DNA from: CAYPEK01 sp964409645
GTDB taxonomy: Bacteria; UBP15; UBA6099
DNA: 5,160 nt
Assembly: GCA_964409645.1 (NCBI GenBank)
Contig: CAYPEK010000177.1
Location: forward strand, 1 to 5,160
Reading direction: 5' to 3'
A program made the translations under genes and the position numbers. The notes under the pieces are model-generated. The model did not search any database. It was not told the origin of the DNA and was given only the letters and a program-made list of their open reading frames with translations. Shown here one piece after another: positions 1-5,160 of the stretch. How positions within the stretch are numbered: the stretch's first letter is position 1; every line of letters starts with the position of its first letter.

Positions 1-393
1 TTCGCCGACTTCATGATCGCCTGCGGCGCGGTATTTTTCATCATTTCTTCGCACGATCTCATTTCGCAGAAAAAACCATCAGTCACCCCTGACGTCACTC
101 TCGGTGTCGTTCCGCTCGGCACGCCGCTTCTCGCCGGGCCCGCCGTCCTCGCCACCGCAATCATCACGCTCGGCCGTCCCCACGGCATCCCCGTCACCCT
201 GCTCGCAGTTTTCGTCAACTTCCTTCTCGCGGGCATCGCCTTCTTCTACTCGAAATACATCATCAAAATACTCGGCAAGAGCGGCTCGCGGGCATTGTCA
301 AAAATCATGGCGCTTGTCATGTGCGCATACGGCATCATGATGATCCGCGAAGGCGTCGTCGAAATCATACTTAACGTCGCTAAAATGAAATAG
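1..393 (+). CDS. MarC-family integral membrane protein, C-terminal part (5' end outside window)
   Basis: The frame is open from the first base, giving 130 visible residues before the TAG stop. The first in-frame ATG, at position 13, lies inside a hydrophobic segment, so it is unlikely to be the true start. MarC proteins are usually a little over 200 residues, so roughly the last 60% is present. The visible stretch VVPLGTPLLAGPA (visible residues 37-48 and the preceding V) matches the conserved re-entrant motif of the family (VPLAIPLLAGPG-like). Hydrophobic segments fall at about visible residues 4-22, 34-56, 62-85 and 99-125, with a family-typical GKSGSRALSKIMAL stretch before the last one. 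These proteins sit in the inner membrane. The name comes from the mar locus, but a role in antibiotic resistance is not supported and the substrate is unknown. The family call is firm and the function is not. Confidence 0.88.
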   Translation, partial: FADFMIACGAVFFIISSHDLISQKKPSVTPDVTLGVVPLGTPLLAGPAVLATAIITLGRPHGIPVTLLAVFVNFLLAGIAFFYSKYIIKILGKSGSRALSKIMALVMCAYGIMMIREGVVEIILNVAKMK

Positions 394-441
394 CCCATCT
401 GCCGGAATTTAGTATTAATTAAAAACTGAGAGGCCGGATCG

Positions 442-1602
442 ATGAAAATATCCGTAAAAAATTACATCACAGCATCATTGCTTATCGCAGCAATAGCGAT
501 CGCCGCGTGCGTGGCGACGGCGCAGCAGTCGGACCCAAGCGCCACGGTTAACAAAAATATCGCCGGGAAGTGGCTTGCATGCGATCTGAGCTTGAAAGGG
601 TCGCCCGCCGCACTCGAAATCACTTCCGACGGTTTCGTCAACACATTTCTCATCAACAACGTGCCGCCCTTCAGCGATAAGGTGTACACCCAGTGGCTTT
701 TCAAAAAAATCAACGACGAGCAAGCCACAGCTAAAAGTCCCGCCGGAGATATAATGAATTTGTTCCTCGAAAAAGCCGGTTCCGAATACTACCTGCAGGC
801 GACAATGAAAGAGAAGTCCATATTCATGTACAGGCCGCGAGGCGAGGAAAGCAAGACCGGATTCGAGGGCCGCTGGAATATGCCGAGCGTTCCGCTGATC
901 GAACTTAAGGAAGACGGCACCGCCTCCTTTCCCGTGATCCCATTCCCGAAATACGGCGACAAAGGGAAATATAAAATAATAAGCGGCGGCAGAATCGCCC
1001 TCATCATCCCCAATAAAGAAACAGGCGTGGACACCGTCATCATGGTTATGAAACCGACGGAAGATTTCAACACCCTGAAGTTCGTGCTCGACGAAAACGC
1101 CTATAAAGAAGCCGGCCCGGTGGTCAACGTTCCACCGAAAAACGAGCTTGACCCGGAAATTTTCTCTCTCATCAAAGGCCCGTCGAGCGACTTTTTCTAC
1201 AGCCAGCCGCTGATCGCCGATAATATTAAGGATATTCAGGACTCAGCGTTGAAAGCGGATTACTACAACTGCCGCTTGTTTCTCGAAGACCTCCAGACTA
1301 TAGAAGAATCTTATAGACTCGAAACAAACGACTACGCATTTACCCCGGAGCAACTTGATAAATATGTCGGCGGCTGTGTCGAAGAAAGCGAATGCAAAGG
1401 AAAAACAAAGGAATTAGCCGACCAAAGTTGCGTACCCGGCACGTTGGAAATAACACAGACGACCACAGACGGCGGCGACTCATATAGAATCATGGCAAGA
1501 TCAAAAGGCGACAATCCCTGCAATATTTGTGTCACATCAGGCGGTGTCTTCCCGCAGGATTTCTCAGCCTGTCCCAACGACGAACTCAATTGCGGCGAGT
1601 AA
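442..1602 (+). CDS. Secreted, probably lipoprotein: two GxW beta domains plus cysteine-rich pilin-like tail
   Basis: This is a complete 386-residue protein. GAGAGG at 428-433, 8 nt before the ATG, supports the start. The N-terminus is a signal peptide with a hydrophobic core at about residues 9-22. IAAC (20-23) fits a lipobox with Cys23 as the lipidated residue; cleavage by signal peptidase I after ATA (25-27) is the alternative. Two regions begin alike: I40-A-G-K-W44 leading to LEITSDG (58-64), and F141-E-G-R-W145 leading to LIELKEDG (152-159). Both continue as alternating beta-type sequence, which suggests a duplicated lipocalin-like or small beta-barrel domain. Residues about 264-386 form a distinct tail with eight cysteines (277, 312, 318, 330, 360, 363, 377, 384), including CNIC at 360-363. 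Its opening (ADYYNCRLFLEDLQTIEESY) resembles the region following the N-terminal helix in type IV pilin-like proteins. I do not recognise a named family. The location outside the cytoplasm is well supported; the function is unknown. Confidence 0.85.
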   Translation: MKISVKNYITASLLIAAIAIAACVATAQQSDPSATVNKNIAGKWLACDLSLKGSPAALEITSDGFVNTFLINNVPPFSDKVYTQWLFKKINDEQATAKSPAGDIMNLFLEKAGSEYYLQATMKEKSIFMYRPRGEESKTGFEGRWNMPSVPLIELKEDGTASFPVIPFPKYGDKGKYKIISGGRIALIIPNKETGVDTVIMVMKPTEDFNTLKFVLDENAYKEAGPVVNVPPKNELDPEIFSLIKGPSSDFFYSQPLIADNIKDIQDSALKADYYNCRLFLEDLQTIEESYRLETNDYAFTPEQLDKYVGGCVEESECKGKTKELADQSCVPGTLEITQTTTDGGDSYRIMARSKGDNPCNICVTSGGVFPQDFSACPNDELNCGE

Positions 1603-1637
1603 ATTAAGATATCTCGCTACTTTTTCTTTTTCTTTTC
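1594..1637 (+). terminator. Candidate intrinsic terminator overlapping the stop codon
   Basis: GCGAG (1595-1599) pairs with CTCGC (1613-1617), and a G-U pair can extend the stem outward at 1594/1618. The loop is about 13 nt and contains the TAA stop of the preceding gene. A T-rich tract follows at 1621-1637 (T5C, T5C, T4C). The stem is short and the T tract is interrupted by C, so this is a moderate candidate for ending the upstream lipoprotein transcript. Confidence 0.4.
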
Positions 1638-1663
1638 GCCACTTCCGATATTTCGGATATAAT
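1635..1663 (+). promoter_or_regulatory. Candidate promoter for the acyl-CoA synthetase gene
   Basis: TATAAT at 1658-1663 is a perfect -10 consensus, 54 nt before the ATG of the synthetase gene. The hexamer 17 bp upstream, TTCGCC at 1635-1640, is a poor -35, so an activator or an alternative -35 may be needed. A 5-bp inverted repeat, TCCGA (1644-1648) and TCGGA (1653-1657), abuts the -10 and could be an operator half-site pair. The position after a likely terminator supports an independent transcription unit. Confidence 0.35.
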
Positions 1664-1717
1664 ATGCCACGTTTGTGCACAGCATCTTTGGATAAGCCTA
1701 AATAAGGAGAGATATTT

Positions 1718-3808
1718 ATGGAAAAACTGTTCTATCCTGAATCAATCGCGGTCGTCGGCGTTTCCGAAGGCCACGCCAACCTCGGTAAACTCATCGTCAA
1801 AAACCTTCTCGACTTCCAATACACAGGTAAGATATACCCGGTAGGCCAGAAAGGCGGCGAAATTTACGGGCTAAAAATCTACACCACGCTCGAGGAAATC
1901 CCCGGAAAGATCGGGCTCGTCGTGTTCCTGATCCCGGCGGCCGTCATTCCCGACTACCTCGAATCCGCCGCCAAGCTCGGTGTCAAACGCGCCGTCATAT
2001 CCAGCGGCGGCTTCTCCGAACTCGGCGAAGACCGCAAGGGACTCGAAGAAAAAATCCTCAAAATCGCGCGCGACAATGACATGCGCTTCACCGGGCCCAA
2101 CTGCATCGCGCTCATCAATCAGGACAACGGCATCTGCCTGCCATTCGTGCGCCTCAGCAGATTCCCGAACGGAAAAATTACCCTTATGACACAGAGCGGC
2201 GGCGTCGGGCTGTCCCTGATCTCGCTCTTCAAAGCGCAGAATCTCGGCATCAACAAATACGTCAGCCTCGGCAACAAACTCAACGTCGGCGAGACAGACA
2301 TACTCCCGTTCCTCGAAAAAGACCCGAACACCGGCTGCGTCGGACTTTACCTTGAAGAAATCAACAAAGGCCGCGAGTTCATGGAAGCCGTACGCGGGTT
2401 CACCAAGCCGATCATCGCGCTCAAGACAAACACCACCGCGACAGGCGCGAAGACCGCCAAGTCGCACACCGCCGCTATCGCAAACGACGACAAAGTTGTT
2501 GACGCCGTGTTCAAGCAGGTCAGCGTCGGGCGCGTCAATGACCTCGATGAACTCGCCCCAGCGTGCAAAATCTTCACTATGCCTCCGATGAAAGGCAACC
2601 GAGTCGCAATCATCACTCCGACAGGTGGTTTCGCGGTCATTCTTGCGGACCTCTGCGAAAAATACGGTTTCACCCTGCCCCCGTTCCCGAAAGAAATCAC
2701 GGACTACGTCGGCAAGCACGTTCGCGCGGGCGTCATCAATCTCACAAATCCGCTCGACCTCGGCGACATGTTCAACCTCCAGATGGTCGCAAACACAATC
2801 GCAAAAGTTATGCAGGAGGAACAATTCGACGCTCTCATCCTCTCGTGGATTTTCATGCGCGACATAGGCATCGCCATAGACAGCATTAATATATTTCCGA
2901 TCCTCGATCGCATGCAGCAGATGATCCCGAAGCCGGTCGTGCTTTCATTCGTCGGCAACCCGTCTGACATCGCGGAAATCCAGCGCGAGACAAAGTTCCC
3001 GATCTTCTCATCGCCCGAAGAATCGCTGCGCGCTCTCAAACTCCTGTACGATCACTCGCAGAACGCCATCCGGCTCCGCACACAGCAACCCGTCATCAAA
3101 GAGATCGACGAAACAAAAATAAAGAAAATTCTCGACAACGCAGCCGCCGCCGGCCACACCGAAATCGGCTCCGAATCACTTGAGATACTCGACGCCTGCG
3201 GCATCCCTACAGCCAAAGCGAAGCTCGCCGCCTCCGCAAAGGAAGCGGCTTCCGCCGCGAGCGAGCTCGGATATCCGGTTGCGCTCAAAATTGCCTCGCC
3301 GGACATCCTCCACAAGACTGAGGCTAAAGGCGTCATCCTTAATATAAACTCGGAAACCGAATGTGCTGAAGCGTTCGATACACTCGTGGCCGAAGCGAAG
3401 AAACACAATCCCAACGCGCACATTCTCGGCTGCCACGTCCAGAAAATGGCCGCCCCCGGACGCGAAATCGTCGTCGGCGCGAAAGAAAACGAAGCGTTCG
3501 GGCACGTGGTGGTGTTTGGACTCGGCGGCATCCTCGTCGAAGCGCTGGAAGACGTCGCCCTCCGCGTGGCGCCGCTCGGCCCGATCGACGTTGATATGAT
3601 GATCGGCGAAATCAAAGCGAAAAAAATACTCGGCGCATTCCGTGGAATGAAACCCGTGGACAAGGAAGCCATCAAGGAAATTCTGCTTAGAGTATCCACA
3701 CTCGTAACGAAATTCCCGCAGATAAAAGAACTCGACATCAACCCAGTGATGGCATACGAGGAAGGCGACGGCTGCCTCGCCGTCGATGCGCGGATAATAT
3801 TGAAGTAA
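1718..3808 (+). CDS. Acetate--CoA ligase (ADP-forming) family protein, fused alpha-beta
   Basis: The family catalyses acyl-CoA + ADP + Pi = organic acid + ATP + CoA in the cytoplasm, conserving thioester energy from fermentation or amino-acid breakdown as ATP; it can also run in the activating direction. The 696 residues match a full-length fused enzyme. Residues about 1-130 are the CoA-binding Rossmann domain (AVVGVSE at 11-17, TGPNCI at 125-130). Residues about 150-450 are two succinyl-CoA-ligase-like domains, with TQSGGVG at 158-164 and GNKLNVGETDIL at 185-196. His250 in KSHTAA is the expected phosphohistidine, and Glu213 in YLEE is the likely partner acid. After a linker near 450-470, residues about 475-696 form an ATP-grasp domain with SPDILHKTEAKGV (527-539), GREIVVGAKE (581-590), FGLGGILVEALEDV (600-613) and ELDINPVM (671-678). 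There is no C-terminal acetyltransferase domain, so it is not a Pat-type protein lysine acetylase. AAGGAGA at 1704-1710, 7 nt upstream, fixes the start. The acid used (acetate, propionate, branched or aryl) cannot be read from sequence. No key residue is missing. Confidence 0.95.
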   Translation: MEKLFYPESIAVVGVSEGHANLGKLIVKNLLDFQYTGKIYPVGQKGGEIYGLKIYTTLEEIPGKIGLVVFLIPAAVIPDYLESAAKLGVKRAVISSGGFSELGEDRKGLEEKILKIARDNDMRFTGPNCIALINQDNGICLPFVRLSRFPNGKITLMTQSGGVGLSLISLFKAQNLGINKYVSLGNKLNVGETDILPFLEKDPNTGCVGLYLEEINKGREFMEAVRGFTKPIIALKTNTTATGAKTAKSHTAAIANDDKVVDAVFKQVSVGRVNDLDELAPACKIFTMPPMKGNRVAIITPTGGFAVILADLCEKYGFTLPPFPKEITDYVGKHVRAGVINLTNPLDLGDMFNLQMVANTIAKVMQEEQFDALILSWIFMRDIGIAIDSINIFPILDRMQQMIPKPVVLSFVGNPSDIAEIQRETKFPIFSSPEESLRALKLLYDHSQNAIRLRTQQPVIKEIDETKIKKILDNAAAAGHTEIGSESLEILDACGIPTAKAKLAASAKEAASAASELGYPVALKIASPDILHKTEAKGVILNINSETECAEAFDTLVAEAKKHNPNAHILGCHVQKMAAPGREIVVGAKENEAFGHVVVFGLGGILVEALEDVALRVAPLGPIDVDMMIGEIKAKKILGAFRGMKPVDKEAIKEILLRVSTLVTKFPQIKELDINPVMAYEEGDGCLAVDARIILK

Positions 3809-3835
3809 TTATAGCGTTACATAAAAAACACAGAG

Positions 3836-3892
3836 ACGAATATAAAGCGCATTTGCTGTTTAGCTTACAGTTTTATATGCAGTAATCTTCGT
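3836..3892. repeat. Nested inverted repeats in intergenic region
   Basis: Three short complementary pairs are nested in register: ACGAA (3836-3840) with TTCGT (3888-3892), GCAT (3849-3852) with ATGC (3877-3880), and CTGT (3856-3859) with ACAG (3867-3870). The inner arm is followed by TTTT at 3871-3874. Together they could form a weak, interrupted hairpin in the RNA downstream of the synthetase gene, possibly its terminator or 3' UTR structure. The stems are short and AT-rich, so chance is a real alternative. The rest of 3809-4044 is AT-rich with no credible gene. Confidence 0.3.
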
Positions 3893-4008
3893 TATCCCAC
3901 CATATTTGCTTTGTCCATATATTTTCCCTTTTTAAAAAAGGCTTGCGGAGGTGTGTTTTTTTCAGAATTGCAGCTCTTCAAAACTTGCTTTATAAAGACT
4001 AAAATGTG

Positions 4009-4019
4009 TGATATACAAT
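4009..4019 (+). promoter_or_regulatory. Weak extended -10 promoter candidate
   Basis: TGATATACAAT contains an extended -10 arrangement, TG at 4009-4010 then TATACA at 4012-4017, with TACAAT at 4014-4019 as an overlapping alternative. It lies about 25 nt before the ATG of the next gene. The nearest TTGACA-like hexamer, TTGCTT at 3985-3990, is spaced too far (21-23 bp) to be a normal -35. The setting, between two separate genes, is the main support. Confidence 0.25.
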
Positions 4020-4044
4020 CTAAAGCACGAAGGGAACCGCACAA

Positions 4045-4944
4045 ATGAAAAAGCATCTCACGTTAATCCTGACGCTTGCAATTGCCCTCGGATCGACTCT
4101 AAGTTTCGCCGCCGATGGCACACGCCTTCAGTACAAATATAAAAAAGGCGACATACTGAACTATTTGATAACCTCAAACGTTGCTGGGACATTAGAAGTG
4201 ATTCCTGACAAGAAAAAACCTGAAATATCCCAGAAATATCCTGTCGATATGAAAATGGAATTAATGATGAAGATGACCGTCACAGATATCGATAGAGATA
4301 AAAACGCGACAATCGAAAACACTTTCGACTCTGTCAGGCTGCTTCAATCCGGCGTGGAAGCAGTGAACTTCAAAAAAGGTGACCCCATCCCAGCCGAACA
4401 TCCCGCAGCGAAAATACTCGACGCAAATCTCACCTCCGTGATTGCCCCCAACGGAGAGATGGTACACTTCAAAGGCCTTTTTGAAATAATTGACTTCATC
4501 TCTACATTCGATCTCGAATCAATAATGAGGCAGGCATCAGCTAAATTATCAGATTATCCTGTGAAACCGGGAGACAGATGGTCCGGGAAACTTTTGACCA
4601 TAGCCGGTGTGGACTCATTAGACTTACCTATCAACTATAAATACATTAGTGATGAAGACTTCAACGGTATTAAATGCGCGAAGATAGAAACCCAACTAAC
4701 AGCTGACATATCGAAAAAAGTTGCGGACAAGTTGATTTTTAGCGGTAAAATCGCCAATGTTGAGAATTACGATGTCACACTCTACGGAACCTTATATTTT
4801 GATTCCATGTCCGGACGGGTCGTATCATATAAAGCCAAAACCACAGCTAAATCGAATATGGACGTTGGCGACACAGTTAGTGTTAAATTTAACACATACA
4901 AATCCGAAACAAGCATCAATTCAACATTCGAGCTCAATATATAA
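4045..4944 (+). CDS. Secreted beta-rich protein of unknown function (DUF6263-like)
   Basis: This is a complete 299-residue protein. The N-terminus has a classical signal peptide: MKKH, a hydrophobic core at about 5-19, and a probable cleavage after S20-F-A22. The mature part begins with LQYKYKKGDILNYLI (28-42), followed by alternating polar and apolar strands through the protein and a later VKPGDRWSGKL (173-183). That pattern, a Y-x-GD opening and a late 'KPGD-W' element, recalls DUF6263-type exported proteins; I make the link from memory of the pattern, not from a search. There are no transmembrane segments after the signal and only one cysteine (211), so it is likely a soluble periplasmic or exported protein. 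The start is supported by AAGGGA at 4030-4035, 9 nt upstream. Base composition is clearly lower in G+C than in the synthetase gene. It converges on the 16S rRNA gene and shares a terminator with it. Confidence 0.88.
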   Translation: MKKHLTLILTLAIALGSTLSFAADGTRLQYKYKKGDILNYLITSNVAGTLEVIPDKKKPEISQKYPVDMKMELMMKMTVTDIDRDKNATIENTFDSVRLLQSGVEAVNFKKGDPIPAEHPAAKILDANLTSVIAPNGEMVHFKGLFEIIDFISTFDLESIMRQASAKLSDYPVKPGDRWSGKLLTIAGVDSLDLPINYKYISDEDFNGIKCAKIETQLTADISKKVADKLIFSGKIANVENYDVTLYGTLYFDSMSGRVVSYKAKTTAKSNMDVGDTVSVKFNTYKSETSINSTFELNI

Positions 4945-4986
4945 TATCTGATTCTGCCGATATAATGTAGAATTGTAGATACAAAT

Positions 4987-5016
4987 AAAAAAGCCGGTCA
5001 ATGACCGGCTTTTTTT
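4987..5016. terminator. Bidirectional intrinsic terminator between convergent units
   Basis: GCCGGTC (4993-4999) and GACCGGC (5003-5009) form a perfect 7-bp GC-rich stem with a 3-nt loop. It is flanked by six A (4987-4992) on the left and seven T (5010-5016) on the right. Read rightward it ends the secreted-protein transcript, 48 nt after its stop codon. Read leftward the A run becomes a U tract, so it also ends the 16S rRNA transcript, about 100 nt after the mature rRNA end. Confidence 0.93.

Positions 5017-5160
<144 letters not shown>

Noticed and set aside
1621..1637. T5C repeats as a microsatellite
   Set aside because: There are only three imperfect units, better read as the T tract of the candidate terminator.
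1871..2824. Long open frame of 317 codons on the minus strand inside the synthetase gene
   Set aside because: It lies wholly opposite a well-supported gene with C-rich third codon positions, which keeps the antisense frame free of stops. Its translation is an acidic, low-complexity mix with no recognisable motif.
3052..3741. 229-codon minus-strand open frame opposite the ATP-grasp domain
   Set aside because: Rich in Ser and Ala, as expected from reading a biased coding strand backward. It has no ribosome site or family motif.
3927..3941. CCTTTTT-A-AAAAAGG palindrome as a terminator
   Set aside because: The loop would be a single base and the stem almost all A-T, so it would not form a stable RNA hairpin.
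4961..4966. TATAAT before the terminator, possibly a small RNA promoter
   Set aside because: There is no -35 at usable spacing, and the terminator would end transcription almost at once.

Overview
The window looks like chromosomal DNA of a diderm bacterium, probably from an uncultured or sparsely sequenced lineage. The clues are secreted or lipoprotein-type products with cleavable signals, Shine-Dalgarno sites matching a normal CCUCCUU anti-SD, and intrinsic terminators. I cannot place it in a phylum: only the last 48 bases of the 16S rRNA are present. Codon third positions are rich in C in the central gene, and the right-hand gene is clearly more AT-rich.

Layout, left to right. (1) 1-393, +: the C-terminal part of a MarC-family membrane protein whose start lies outside the window. 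(2) 442-1602, +: a secreted protein, probably a lipoprotein, with two similar GxW-type beta domains followed by a cysteine-rich, pilin-like tail. A candidate terminator overlaps its stop codon. (3) 1718-3808, +: a complete fused alpha-beta acyl-CoA synthetase of the ADP-forming (acetate--CoA ligase) family, with a likely promoter just upstream. (4) 3809-4044: an AT-rich intergenic stretch with nested inverted repeats and a weak promoter candidate, but no gene. (5) 4045-4944, +: a secreted beta-rich protein of unknown function, resembling DUF6263-type proteins. (6) 4987-5016: a strong bidirectional intrinsic terminator. (7) 5017-5112: a structured spacer that is the trailer of (8) the 3' end of a 16S rRNA gene on the minus strand, 5113-5160, which runs out of the window.

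The protein genes do not form an obvious pathway. The synthetase is cytoplasmic and makes ATP from acyl-CoA, while the two secreted proteins act outside the inner membrane. They appear to be separate transcription units.

The most notable point is at the right edge. The 16S rRNA is followed within about 100 nt by a terminator and then by convergent protein genes. There is no tRNA, 23S or 5S anywhere in the more than 5 kb downstream, so this 16S copy is unlinked from 23S. Its short trailer has its own hairpins: one would mask the anti-Shine-Dalgarno sequence in the precursor, and another has a perfect 11-bp stem.
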